In this document: positions 11,261-24,099 of the stretch, in pieces | Layout of the letters: the number at the start of each line of letters is the position of its first letter | Position numbering within the stretch: the first letter of the stretch is position 1 | Assembly (NCBI RefSeq): GCF_024679095.1 | Contig: NC_066509.1 | Location: 14,249,366 to 14,313,365 of the forward strand | Direction of reading: 5' to 3' | DNA: 64,000 bases | Source: Eriocheir sinensis | Taxonomy: Eukaryota > Arthropoda > Malacostraca > Decapoda > Varunidae | Notes under the pieces: generated by a model | The model's database searches: none | The model's input: the letters and a program-made list of their open reading frames with translations, nothing else | Told to the model about the DNA's origin: nothing | Made by a program: the position numbers and the translations under genes

Positions 11261-11476
11261 GCCAGATTTTTTAAATGTTATATTAGTATTTACTAACAGA
11301 TATGTCTAGTTCGGCTTTTTAATTCCATTTTGGTGACGGAGTTAATTGGAAATGTTGGATTTTTACAGTCAAGTCGACATATTACATTCAGTTGTAAAAA
11401 GTGATATTAAAAGTCACCAAAACCAATTAACCACGCCTTGATAAACGGGTAAAAAATACAAATCAGCCACATTATT
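11261..11476 (+). repeat. Dispersed repeat Y, copy 1
   Basis: Collinear with 19019-19242: shared blocks include ATTAGTATTTA, TTTTTAATTCCATTTT, CAGTTGTAAAAA and the ending AATCAGCCACATTATT. No coding content or TIRs were recognised. Confidence 0.7.
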
Positions 11477-11584
11477 GTGTGTGTCGCTCTCAAGAAAAGA
11501 AGAATCACATTTATTATCAAGACTTTCGTAGGCAGCTGCCTCTTACCATTTTCTTCTGTTTCTCCCCTCTCTACCATCTTCCAA

Positions 11585-11588
<4 letters not shown>

Positions 11589-11632
<44 letters not shown>

Positions 11633-11650
11633 CTCCTCCTCCTCCTCCTC

Positions 11651-11694
<44 letters not shown>

Positions 11695-11958
11695 CTATAT
11701 ATATATCTCTTTTTCCCCTCTTCAACTTCTCAAGCTTCCTCTTTTCCTTTTTCATCTCCTCGCTGTTCCCCTTTCTTTTCCAGTGCATCTTCTTGCTGCT
11801 CTTCATCCTCCAAGCTGGTTTTATATTAGGGTATGTTGCGCTCTTCCTCCTTCTTATCCTCCTCCTCCTCCTCCTCCTCCTCCTTCTCCTCCTCCTCCTT
11901 CTCCTTCTCCTCCTTCTCCTTCTCCTCCTCCTCCTCCTCTTCCTCCTCCTCCTCCACA
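11589..11958. repeat. CT, CTC and TA low-complexity region
   Basis: CT runs at 11589-11692, a short TA run near 11696-11708, pyrimidine-rich sequence, then CTC/CTT triplets from about 11849. A 328-codon plus frame and an Arg-rich minus frame here are composition artefacts. Confidence 0.9.
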
Positions 11959-12301
11959 ATTCCTCGCCACACTGCACTCACTTAGGCACAGTAGCTTCGA
12001 CAGACGAGGTTCCTTTCCCTATTTCCACGCCGTCGAGTTCCTGTTTGGATGCGGGCGTGAGAGCATTATGGTTAAGTTCCCCCTCCACTCCCGCGGCCCC
12101 TTGTGTGTTGGAGGCCTACTCGCCCGACAGAGCAGGCAATGGGAGGCTAATAGTACCCATTCCCTATCCCCTCACTCTCCCCACCTACTTACAAACAACC
12201 CTTCACAGGATAAAACTTTAAAGGAGGAGCGCCCAAACACTTCCCACCAACCTCCCCACTCCTCCCCACCCACACTCGCCCTTACACACCCACGTAACCG
12301 G
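11959..12301. other. Spacer, no gene seen
   Basis: C-rich plus-strand sequence. No recognisable domain was found. Confidence 0.45.
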
Positions 12302-12483
12302 TTTTTTTTTTTGTTTTTTTTTTTTTTACAGCAAAGGAGACAGTCCAAGGGCACAAAAAAAGTAAACATCAACAAAAAAAAAAGCCCGCTACTCGCTGCT
12401 CCTAAAAAGAATCCAAAGAGGCGGCCGAAAGATAGGTCAGCTTCGGGAGGAGAGGTGTCCTGATACCCTCCTCTTGAAAGAGT

Positions 12484-14023
12484 TCAAGTCGTAGGCAGGA
12501 GGAAATACAGATGAAGGAAGATTGTTCCAGAGTTTACCAGCGTGAGGGATGAAAGAGTGAAGATGCTGGTTAACTCTTGCATAAGGGGTTTGGACAGTAT
12601 AGGGATGAGCATGAGTAGAAAGTCGAGTGCATCTGGGCCGCGGGAGGGGGGATGCAGTTTACAGTTCAGAGAGAAGCAGTCAGCGAAATAAATATCGATA
12701 GAAGATAGAAAGAGAGGCAACATTGCGGCGGAATTTAAGAGGCAGAAGACTATCAGTATGAGGAGGAGAGCTGAAGAGACGAAGAGCCTTAGCCTCCACT
12801 CTGTCCAGAAGAGCTGTGTGAGTGGAGCCCCCCCAAACATGAGATGCATACTCCATACGAGGGCGGACAAGGCCCCTGTATATGGACAGCAACTGTGCAG
12901 GGGAGAAGAACTGGCGGAGACGGTACAGAACGCCCAGCCTCGAGGAAGCTGATTTAGTAAGAGATGAGATATGAAGTTTCCAGTTGAGATTTTGAGTTAA
13001 GGATAGACCGAGGATGTTTAATGTTGAGGAAGGTGATAGCTGGGTGTTGTCAAAGAATGGGGGATAGTTGTTTGGAAGATTGTGTCGAGTGGATAGGTGG
13101 AGAAACTGTGTTTTTGAGGCGTTGAAGGACACCAGGTTCTTCTTGCCCCAATCGGAAATAATAGTAAGGTCTGAGGCTAAGCGTTCTGCAGCCTCCAGCC
13201 TTGAGTCGTTAAGTTCCTGAAGGGTGGGTCTTCTATTAAAAGAAGTTGAATAATGCAGAGTGGAATCATCGGCGAAGGAATGGATAGGACAGTTCGTTTT
13301 GGAAAGAAGATCATCAATGAACAACAGAAAAAGAGTGGGAGATAGGACAGAACCTTGTAGGACACCACTGTTAATAGATTTAGGGGAAGAACAGTGACCG
13401 TCTACCACGGCAGAAATAGAACGGTCAGAAAGGAAACTGGAGATAAAGGTACAGAGAGAAGGATAGAAACCGTAGGAGGGTAGTTTAGAAAGCAAAGATT
13501 TGTGCCAGACCCTATCAAAAGCTTTTGATATGTCCCGCGCAATAGCGCACAAAACGGTTCATCGAAACGGCTAAGAGTGGATGACCAAGAGTCAGTTAGG
13601 AAAACAAGATTACCAGAAGAACGCCCCTTGCGGAACCCATACTGGCGATCAGATAGAAGGTCAGAAGTGTATAGATGCTTATGAATCTCCCAGTTAAGGA
13701 TAGATTCAAAAGCTTTAGATAGACAGGAAAGTAAAGCTAAAGGACGGTAGTTTGAGGAATTGGAACGGTCACCCTGCGGAGGTACAGGCTGTATGAAGGC
13801 ATACTTCCAGCAAGAAGGAAAGTTAGATGTTGACAGGCAGAGGCGAACGAGTTTGACCAGGCAGGGTGTCAGCACAGTTTTTAAGGACAATAGGAGGCAC
13901 TCCATCAGGTCCATAAGCCTTCTGAGGGTTGAGGCCTGAGAGGGCATAGAAAACATCATTCCTAAGAATCTTAATAACAGGCATAGTAGAGTCAGAGGGG
14001 GGTGAGTAGCAATAATATGCCAA
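12484..14023 (-). pseudogene. Reverse transcriptase of LINE A2 (broken)
   Basis: 14023-13823 holds the RT start (LNPQKAYGPDGVPP), 13959-13402 the fingers with SNYRPLALLSCLSKAFE, and 13552-12680 a 290-codon stretch covering the palm. The palm has motif A DISKAFDRVWHKSL, motif B SGVLQGSVLSPTLF (Pro to Leu against the VPQG norm), motif C HSFADDSTLHYS with both Asp intact, then thumb sequence to LVRPRMEYASHVWGG. A frame change near 12700 leads into 12870-12484, which finishes the C-terminus out of frame. This is the best preserved RT core in the window, but it still has breaks. Confidence 0.85.
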
Positions 14024-14228
14024 GAATCGTCCAGAGTGGAGTTTTTAGCGAACGTTTGAGAGAAGAATTCAGCCTTAGAAATTGATGTGACGACAGTGCT
14101 GCCGTCAGGAGAGGGAGAAAAGATGAAGAAGTAAAATTGGAGGGGATGTTTTGGCTAGATGCCAGAAGTCACGGGAAGAGTTAGAGAAAGCAAGGTTTTG
14201 GCATTTTCTATTAATGAAAGAATTTTGG

Positions 14229-15250
14229 TTAGTCGGAGAATAGATTTGGCACGATTTCGGGCAGAAATGTAAAGTTCATAATTAGCATTAGTTTGAAGGC
14301 TCTGGTACCTTTTTGTGAGCTACCTATCATTGACAGCACGAGAACAAGCGTGATTAAACCAAGGCTTTTAGCGTGAGGAGTAGAGAAAGAACGAGGAATG
14401 TATGCCTCCATTCCAGAGACAATCACCTCTGTGATGGGCTGAGCACACACAGAGGTCTCTATCCTGGAAGCAATAATCATTCCACGGGAATCGAAAAGTA
14501 CATCCTCAGGTCGTCCCACCGAGCTGAGGCAAATGCCAGCGTCGCCTCTTCGGTGGGTCCAGGTGTACAGGAGCGATAGGACAGGATGAAATAATAGATT
14601 GTGATCGGGAGAGGCCACGAGAGAGAACAGTTTGAGAATTAGCAGAAAGGGTTTTAGGTAAGGAAGAGGTCTAGAATGTTGGGCCGATCTCCAAGACGGT
14701 CGGAAATACGTGTAGGGTGCTGGACCAACTGCTCTAGGTCGTTGAGGATAGCAAAGTTGTAGGCTTGTTCACCAGGATGGTCAGTGAAAGAGGATGAAAG
14801 CCAAAGCTGGTGGTGAACATTGAAATCTCCTAGGATGGAGATTTCAGCGAAGGAGAGTGGGTCAAGATGTGCTCCACTTTAGAATTCAAATAGTCAAAGA
14901 ATAGTTTACATAGTTGGTAGAGTTAGGTGAGATAAACAGCACAGATGTATTTAGTAATAGAATGACAGTGAAGTCTTAACCAGATGGTGGAAAATTCAGA
15001 AGAGTCAAGGTCGGGCACGAGAGCAGTGATGTCGTTGCGCACGTAGGCGCAACAACCAGCTTTGATTGAAATTTAGGATAGAGATAGTAAGAGGGAACAG
15101 AGAGATTGCTGTCAGTAGCCTCAGAAACCTGTGTTTCGGTAAGGAAGAGAGGTGAGGTTTAGAGGAGGAGATGTTCCACAGAATGAAAATTAGAGCGAAG
15201 ACCGCGAATGTTGCAGAAATTGAGAAAGAAGAGGTTCGAGGAGATATCAA
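14229..15250 (-). pseudogene. Endonuclease half of LINE A2 (heavily frameshifted)
   Basis: Aligned with A1 by position. 15250-15005 covers the domain start in shifting frames (KPHL...SLPKHRFLRLLTA corresponds to the A1 TETQ region read out of frame). At about 14835-14805 [12 protein letters not shown] is legible. At 14618 the SDH motif reads ASPDHNLL, where A1 has GTSDHNLIS, so the Ser before Asp-His is Pro. The linker follows at about 14400-14230. No open frame covers even a third of the domain, so this half is more decayed than the A1 counterpart. Confidence 0.75.
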
Positions 15251-15634
15251 GACACCTCTCGTCGGTACAGAGACACCTCTCAGGGGAGTCCTCCTGGGGG
15301 AATTTGTGGTCCTCTAGGCGGGGACTCCGAGGCATTGCTTAATTGAGCCATTTTGAAATTTTATTTTTGGGGAAAAGGTATGGGGAAATTTGTGGTGAAA
15401 TTTTGGTTTTTGGGAGGTGTATGATGTTTTGAATGTGTGTGTGGATAAAGAGAGGATCTGTCTTTAGAGAGCATGCTGAACTACTCGGTGGTTGGTGAGA
15501 CAATAGGGAAACGGTTAGTGAGGACATGGGAAGGGTCTTTGGAGGGCTTCAGCTCCCTTCTCACCTCCCATATATACCTCACCGGGAGTGGCTTGCGCCC
15601 GTTCGGTAGGTGTCTTCCTACCTACTCCAGCCAT

Positions 15635-15998
15635 ATTATCGTACTCAGAGCATAATATTTACCGGTTTCTGACGCTTAACTATTGCCAAAAAACATCAGG
15701 ATCTAACTCTTTTAACGATAACTATAAATGAGTTTCGTTATTGGAGCCCAGAAGACGGTTTTGGGGTAGGAAGTCGGGAAATATAAGCGGCTGAGTACGA
15801 CAATCTGGCAATGTTGACCCACGTACGTACACGATGAAGTATGTGAGGAGTGGGGGAGGCAATTCATGCCCTCGCCCTCTATGGCTCTCCTACCCCTCCC
15901 CCCTTCAGGCCCCTCCCCCTAGTAGCTCTTCCCCCTCCCACTTTCCTTTTCAGTTAGTTTTACTTTCCTTTCTTCGTACCCCCTCTTTACTCTCGCGT

Positions 15999-16000
<2 letters not shown>
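15635..16000. other. Spacer, no gene seen
   Basis: Mixed sequence turning pyrimidine-rich after 15880. No element ends were recognised. Confidence 0.5.
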
Positions 16001-16074
<74 letters not shown>

Positions 16075-16108
16075 ACACACACATTCACACGCACACGCAC
16101 ATGCACAT
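16001..16108. repeat. (CA)n microsatellite
   Basis: About 80 bp pure CA, then imperfect CA to 16108. It immediately precedes a plus-strand LINE A fragment. Confidence 0.95.
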
Positions 16109-16118
16109 TATCTCGTCA

Positions 16119-16279
16119 GGGTATCAGGACACCTCTCCTACCGAAATTGACCTCTCTTTCGGCCACCTCTTTTGATTCTTTTTTCTTTAGGAGCTGCGAG
16201 TAGCCGGCTTTTTTTTATTATTGTTTCCTTTTTTTGTGCCCTTGAGCTGTCTCCTTTGTTGTAAAAAAATAAAAAAAAC
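16119..16279 (+). mobile_element. LINE A 3'-end fragment with A-rich tail
   Basis: Begins in the last codons of the LINE A protein (GGGTATCAGGACACCTCTCC) and runs through the 3' UTR to CTTTGTTGTAAAAAAATAAAAAAAA. It is a 5'-truncated plus-strand insertion. Confidence 0.85.
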
Positions 16280-16828
16280 ATATCCAGGAAGGAGTGGGAA
16301 AGAAAAAGAAAAGTAGTACAGGTCCAGCAGTTTATTTTTTGGTATTTTCCATTTATCAAGGTCACGTTTCTTTGCATAAATATTCTACAGTCACGTGTTT
16401 TCGGTGCGGGGCGATCCAGGCGGCTGCACTAATGAACGCTTTGCGGGAAGGAAAAGGAAAGAGTGAAAAGTTGGTGTTTTATTTTTCTGTATTCCACTGA
16501 CGCTGCGTGGACGAATTACTTTTTGCGGGAGGAAAGGAAGTAGTGATTGAAATGAGGAGTGCATAAAAAAAACTAATACTTATTTCCAACAACATGGGAT
16601 TGACTAAAGCTGCAAAACACTTCACCAACACCTGTGATCGCAGACTATTTGATCGTGTGTTATATTTCAACACGACGCCTCGGTACACAAGAACACTTTG
16701 TGACAAACTGAACACTCCAGCTATAACACGAATCGAGTGTCAAACTCTAAAAAAATCTTCGGCAACATCACTGATTGATACTGAACCGAACAACACCGGT
16801 AACCGCTCGGCCCGCCACCACTTCGATC
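16280..16828. other. Spacer, no gene seen
   Basis: A 95-codon plus frame at 16594-16881 has no recognised domain and runs into the adjacent TIR element, so I do not call it a gene. Confidence 0.45.
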
Positions 16829-17326
16829 CAAGGCTGGCAGTACGGTACGGTACGGAATTTTTAACTATACTCCGTACCTGAAAAAAATACCGTACCGTAA
16901 TTTCGTAACGTACCCCAGCTATATTTCCGTACCGTATAGTAAATTCCGTACCATTATCGTACCGTCAGGAAAATATATATACATACATAAAAAAAATATT
17001 TGCGAAAAAATAATTAAGGTACGTCAATAAATTTGAATAGGCACATTTACAAAGTGACTATGCATGTATCAGGCCTCCTAAATATAGCCTACCAGGCACT
17101 AATGGGCAAGAAAGTAAAATAAAAAAAATCTTAGGACAATAACTTGTTTTAAGCCTGTGGTACGGAACGGTTCAGATTATTGCTAAATTTTCTGTACCTA
17201 TATCATACCGTACCGTACATTAGGAAAAATATCGTATCGTAATGCCGTGCCGTACTTTTTATCAAAATTTCAACCGTGCCGTGCTGCACTCCGTACCGTA
17301 CCGTACCGTAGGTAGTGCCAGCCTTG
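16829..17326. mobile_element. TACGG-rich TIR element, hAT-like, non-autonomous
   Basis: Both ends carry CAAGGCTGGCA as an 11-bp inverted repeat, followed inward by arrays of TACGG (left) and its complement CCGTA (right). There is no coding capacity in 498 bp. TIR style and subterminal repeats resemble hAT elements and the larger element at 50286-51412 (CATAGCTGGGC). An exact 8-bp target duplication is not visible: CTTCGATC lies left and CAAGTTCG right. Confidence 0.7.
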
Positions 17327-17725
17327 CAAGTTCGCTCACGTCTCTTCGCGCCACGTTGTCTCGATGCTGCCTAACACCCATCGCCAAACCTTGACATCGG
17401 AAGTCTGTAAGGGGGACCGCCTGGACCCTGAAAGTAGTACTGGTACAGGGAGGTAACAAAGAGGCTTAAGATGTCCTCAGAGGCCCCGGGGATTCTAGTG
17501 AGGCTAAAAGATGTAATCTACAATAGAGGAAATTCGACGAATGTAGAGGGACTGAGGAATCCCTTGAATGATCTAGCAAGCCACAGGAACTAATACGAAT
17601 GGAGATAAAAAATGCGGTTGTAGTAAAATTAAGGTTGGCATGGGGGCATGTTATTAACCAATGATTGATCTTGAAACGCCTTATTACGAAAATCTGAAAA
17701 AAAATAAACGAACAACATAATTAAC
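17327..17725. other. Spacer, no gene seen
   Basis: No repeat partner or open frame of interest was recognised. Confidence 0.45.
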
Positions 17726-17888
17726 GCAGCAAATTATGTTATTCCCACCGTTGACATCATTGCTTAGTTCACTCTTTTTTTTTTTTAAGGGGGGACTGAG
17801 GACAGAGGGAGAGGAGGAATAGAAGGAGGGAGCGAGGGAGGAATGGTTGTTTGTTCTGAAAAGTTGGACACTTCTATGAACCTTGACG

Positions 17889-17938
<50 letters not shown>
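17726..17938. repeat. Duplicated spacer block, copy 1, ending in (GT)n
   Basis: About 165 bp (GCAAATTATG ... GTTGGACACTTCTA ... CTTGACGAT) then (GT)24. Repeated in the same orientation at 18351-18590 with few differences. Confidence 0.9.
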
Positions 17939-17939
<1 letters not shown>

Positions 17940-17944
17940 GCATT

Positions 17945-18160
17945 AACTGTCTGTCTGTCTGTTTATCTAACTAATTACCTGACTGCCTATCTTTTTATGT
18001 GTATCTGTCTATCTATCTATCTATGTATTCATAATTATCTATCTATTTGTCTATCTATCTGTATCTATCCATCTATGCCCATGTCTCCATCTATTTGTCT
18101 ATCTATCTATCCATTTATCTATATCTATATATTTATCTATCTGTCTGTGCCTGTCTATAT
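17945..18160. repeat. Degenerate TCTG/TCTA tetranucleotide region
   Basis: Imperfect TCTG then TCTA/TCCA units. Confidence 0.8.
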
Positions 18161-18350
18161 AAATACCAATCTCTTTCATTCCCGCCCTTCCTCTCTCTCC
18201 TCGCGCTTTCCGTCATGTCGAGAAAACATTCACGACAAAAGGGACAAATGTCAGTGAGGATAAAAAAAATGCTTGAGTCCTTTAATTTCCGACATTCACA
18301 AAGTCCCCGCCGTCATTAGTGTTGATCAGGAACTGTCAACAAAAGAGCGA

Positions 18351-18516
18351 GCTGCAAATTATGCTTTTCCCACCGTTGACACCATTGCTTAGTTCACTCT
18401 TTTCTTTTCTTTTTTAAGGGGGGACTGAGGACAAGGGAGAGGAGGAATAGATGGAGGGAGCGAGGGAGGAATGGTTGTTTGCTCAGAAAAGTTGGACACT
18501 TCTAAGAATCTTGACG

Positions 18517-18590
<74 letters not shown>
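18351..18590. repeat. Duplicated spacer block, copy 2, ending in (GT)n
   Basis: Near-copy of 17726-17938, starting 625 bp further on. The GT tract is longer here (about 72 bp against 49). Confidence 0.9.
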
Positions 18591-18591
<1 letters not shown>

Positions 18592-19018
18592 GTCAATATG
18601 TCAGTAAATCTGTGCAACTGCTGACCGATTATTTTGCATTGAAACTTGGTGATCTGAATATCCACACAAGCACCGTGGCTTTAAAACTCTAGTCCTGTGA
18701 TTTCCACGTTCATTTCCTTGTACAGTTGATAGACGTTGTGAAGGTTTATAATTACAAAACTGAACCATAATCTGACTTTTTAGAACTATGTAAATATCTC
18801 TAAAAACAATAATACCATACACATTTGTACATATTGTATGAAGTAGGTATTTTCAACGCGTTAACAGTGTACAACTTGCAATGATTTGTAACAATGATTT
18901 TTTGCTTTTTGTGAGGCGTTAACTTTCTGATCCCTTGTAGAGCGGCTAATCTGGTTAAAAATATAACTCTATCGTCTGCCAGTGTGGGTTTTTATTTATA
19001 TTTCTCTCCGTGCGGCAT
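18591..19018. other. AT-rich spacer, no gene seen
   Basis: No element ends or domain were recognised. Confidence 0.45.
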
Positions 19019-19242
19019 GTTGTAAAGATTTGTTAAATATCGCATTAGTATTTATCAACCGGTTATGTGGTTAGATTAGTTTTTTAATTCCATTTTTTGG
19101 GGACGGTGTTAATTAGAGGTGTTGGATTTTCGGAGTTAAGTGCCTATATCATAAACTCAGTTGTAAAAATGTGAAATATAAAATCAACTAAGGAAAATAA
19201 CTACGCTTTGAAAAACGGGTAAAAAGAATCAGCCACATTATT
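19019..19242 (+). repeat. Dispersed repeat Y, copy 2
   Basis: Same orientation and block order as 11261-11476, ending ATCAGCCACATTATT. More diverged in the middle. Confidence 0.7.
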
Positions 19243-19600
19243 ACTGATGATGACTAATACAACGCTTAAAAAAATCACCTCAAATCACACTTCTTCAGCG
19301 CATGAAACCTGCGCAAAACTCAAGAACACCAGTGACTACAAAGCGGCACTCAATGAATTTCCTTTCACGGCTCACGACTTTATTTTTGGCAGGCGCACAG
19401 AATCTTCAGTCACATGGCACCAAACTTTCATGCCACGGCGGACTTTTTAAAGCGTTCTGAATGAGGTGCAAAAAACTGTGGATGGGCAGTGGAACCAAAT
19501 TTTGAAACAGACGGAACTTGGACGCTCGTTTCTTCTTCAAAGCTCTCGGCAAACTTTGAAACGAAGAAAACTGCGACGCTCGTCCAACCTTGATCATTAA

Positions 19601-19811
19601 CCCGGTAGCAGCGACGGGCCAAATTTGTGGCTTTACCGTGTACCAGCGACGGGCCACATTTTTGCCATGATATAAACCCCAAAAAAAAATGATGATGCTG
19701 AAACTGATCAAATGCGTGTATATTATGAATTGAATTGGTGAATGAGGATTTTTTTTTTTTTTTTTTTCTTAGAGTGGCCTTTTTTAACATGATCCCCCCT
19801 GCAGGCACGGG
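19601..19811. mobile_element. piggyBac-like MITE
   Basis: Flanked by TTAA on both sides (19597-19600 and 19812-19815), with ends CCCGGTAGCAG and (complement of right end) CCCGTGCCTGC. Ends starting CCC with a TTAA target duplication are the piggyBac hallmark. Inside the left end a ~34-bp unit containing CAGCGACGGGCCA occurs twice in tandem. There is no coding capacity in 211 bp. TIR similarity beyond four bases is weak, so the call is tentative. Confidence 0.55.
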
Positions 19812-20041
19812 TTAAAACAAACTATAAACTATAAAGCTTTGTGAATACGTAGACTTTTCCCGAGCACCAGGGAGGTCGGGGGGAAGCTGACCCGCCAGGC
19901 GCCGCGAGGTAGTGACGGGGCAACAGACTTCGTGCATTATTATTCATTCCGTTGAGCTGCAAGACTTTTCCATCCGCTATTCAGACGCGTGGACTCCCTT
20001 CGCCGCCTGGAGTAAGCCTTAGCACCTCAGACGCCGACAGT

Positions 20042-20780
<739 letters not shown>

Positions 20781-20827
20781 TCTACTACTACCACTACTAC
20801 TACTAATAATAATAATGATAATAATAA

Positions 20828-20925
<98 letters not shown>

Positions 20926-21058
20926 GGAACACGATCATTTCCAACACCACAAACAAAAAACGACAACAAAAAAAACGACAAAAAAAACGACAACAACAAC
21001 AAACAACAAAAACGACAACAAAAACAACAACAACAACAACAAGAACAACAACAACTGC
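20781..21058. repeat. ACT, AAT and CAA triplet arrays
   Basis: ACT to about 20804, AAT to about 20923, then imperfect CAA/CGACAA from 20940. Confidence 0.95.
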
Positions 21059-21297
21059 AATCGACTGGCTTCTGGTTCCCCTTACTTTAACACGTAAGGT
21101 ACTTATTAATATTCCCTCTTATATTTTTCCTTTCCCGCCGCATCTCCGCCTCGGCCGCCTCCCCTCCGTGAGCCTCGGTAATGAGGTCGGTGTTAGGTAC
21201 GGTAAGTCAAGCTTGCGACACGCCCCACTGAAGAGGTATGGAGGCCGCTGCAATACACTCACTTTTTACTTCACCTCTTCTTGTCCTTTTACAATTA

Positions 21298-21325
21298 CTC
21301 CTACTACTACTACTACTACTATTCT

Positions 21326-21358
<33 letters not shown>

Positions 21359-21384
21359 CGCTACTACTACTACTACTACTACCG

Positions 21385-21422
<38 letters not shown>
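21298..21422. repeat. (ACT)n microsatellite
   Basis: Tandem ACT with a few ACC changes. Confidence 0.96.
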
Positions 21423-21423
<1 letters not shown>

Positions 21424-22090
21424 ATAAAAAATAATAATAATGATAAAAATAATACAGAGACACCGCATTTTGTGCCTAATTAGTGCCATGAAAATGATCG
21501 AGAGATGCGAAACCGCGACCACCGGGAGATGCGGGAAATCATTTAACTGAGACCGAAACTGTCTGAAAATTCAGTATATTTTTTCTTACTTATTAGCGAT
21601 TCCACTTAAAACAAAATAACAGTATTGTCACCCTACAGCAGTATAGATATAAAATATACTAAAAAAAACATAGCTGGACGGGAGATGAAAGTTGCCTAAT
21701 TAATGGAAGGGAAAGGGTTGAAGTACCCGAAGATGGGGGTGGAGGGGCAATAGTGGCCCTCCCCCACAATTGCTGCCACCTCTACCATGGCAACATTGCC
21801 ACCCTTCTCAACGCTAATTTCTATTTCCCCGATGAGGCGCAGTTCCTCCATATTGTCAGTCTCTGTCCCCTTATTTTCATGCACACTGCGGCAATGTATG
21901 AGCTTGGGCCTGGCGATGACTTCCTGATCCATTGGTCGTATCACGGACGAGGACCTCATCCTGCGACTTACGGGAAATTTAGCACCAAGCCCGAAGCCCT
22001 GGAAACTTTATGCATAGCCGGGAAATGTGGCTCCGTGAAATGTGATTCACGTGAATTGCATTTCCTTACCTTTTGAATGCGGTACACCTC
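21423..22090. other. Spacer, no gene seen
   Basis: Two overlapping small frames on opposite strands (21753-22076 plus, 21696-21959 minus) have no recognised domain. No conserved start context or splice pattern could be judged. Confidence 0.4.
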
Positions 22091-22092
22091 TG

Positions 22093-22120
22093 TACTACTA
22101 TTACTACTACTTTTATTACA

Positions 22121-22155
<35 letters not shown>

Positions 22156-22196
22156 GTCGTCGTCGTCGTCTACTACTACTACTACTACTACTACGT

Positions 22197-22239
<43 letters not shown>

Positions 22240-22250
22240 GTCTACTACGT

Positions 22251-22287
<37 letters not shown>

Positions 22288-22291
22288 AATT
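22093..22291. repeat. (CTA)n microsatellite with CGT/CGTCTA interruptions
   Basis: CTA triplets interrupted by blocks of CGT (about 22154-22171) and by single CGT units later. Confidence 0.95.
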
Positions 22292-22619
22292 ACTACTCTT
22301 CGTAACACACCCAAGGGAAGTGGTAGGGGACAGCCACGATTCAATTAGCCACTGCTCTGCCGCCCCCCTGTCACCTGCTGCTACTCAAGGTGTTCAGCTC
22401 CCCAGGGCTTCACGTCTGCCCGTTTACCCGAGTTCACCTGTCACAATATCAGGTGAGGTGCTCTTGTGTTTCTTTCCCGTCCTTCTAATCATTTTCCTTT
22501 CTCTAATTTCTCTCTCGTCTTTTCTCTGACTCTTTCTCTTCTTGTTTTTCGTTGTCTCTGATCCTTTTTTCACTTTTTTTTTCTTTTTGGTTCTTGTATC
22601 TCTTTATGCTTATGTTCAT

Positions 22620-23762
<1,143 letters not shown>

Positions 23763-23850
23763 GGATAATAAGCAATAGCTGAGTGAGGCAGCGGTGCGCA
23801 TCTCCGTCCCTTTGACCCTTATGCCTGTGGTGGGAGAGAACCCTTAACCC
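23763..23850. repeat. Repeat X, uninterrupted copy
   Basis: Begins GGTAAAGGTTGGG and contains ATCTCCGTCCC, then GCCTGTGGTGGGAGAGAACCC. The same series at 50197-50285 is split after GGGAAAGAAC by the hAT-like element, so this copy serves as the empty-site comparison. Confidence 0.7.
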
Positions 23851-23859
23851 GTCCGCTGC

Positions 23860-24095
23860 GATTGGCAAGGATTTGGCCTTCTCTGGTAGCCTGGTAACAT
23901 ATAGTCCCAGGTCTTTCTCTGCCTCTGTGGTGGGTAGTGAAGTGTTTCCCATGTGGTATTGGTGTGCTGGATATCCCCTCCCATTGTGCAGGACTTTACA
24001 TTTTTCTTCATTGAATTGTAACAGCCACTTTTTGCTCCATTCTAGTAGCTTGGTGAGGTCTGACTGTAGGAAATCCGCATTCAAGGAGTTAACCC
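23860..24095 (-). pseudogene. RT fragment of a CR1-group LINE
   Basis: The minus frame carries FLQSDLTKLLEWSKKWLLQF, then NEEKCKVLHNGR, then EAEKDLGLYV. This is the stretch downstream of the catalytic FADD motif in CR1-group reverse transcriptases (compare LQDELDRLYDWAGKWQMEF and CERDLGVLV in LINE B1). Catalytic motifs themselves are absent, since the fragment starts after them. Its 5' boundary joins SINE-like sequence at about 24100 and its 3' side joins repeat X. It belongs to a different subfamily from LINE B1. Confidence 0.8.
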
Positions 24096-24099
24096 GACG

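Larger units (their letters stand above)
12328..15634 (-). mobile_element. LINE A2, near-full-length non-LTR retrotransposon
   Basis: The second long copy of family A, about 3.3 kb, in the same orientation as A1 and 1.4 kb from it. Its 3' end is followed on the minus strand by an A-rich tail (plus strand T-run 12302-12327), unlike A1. The 5' leader (about 15250-15634) carries the same blocks as A1, including GAACGGGCG and the CATATATACCTCACCGGGAG region seen on the plus strand. Small indels break the frame throughout, more in the 5' half than in the RT. Confidence 0.88.

Noticed and set aside
16829..17326. Exact 8-bp hAT target duplication around the TACGG element
   Set aside because: Flanks CTTCGATC and CAAGTTCG do not match; a shifted imperfect match was not accepted.
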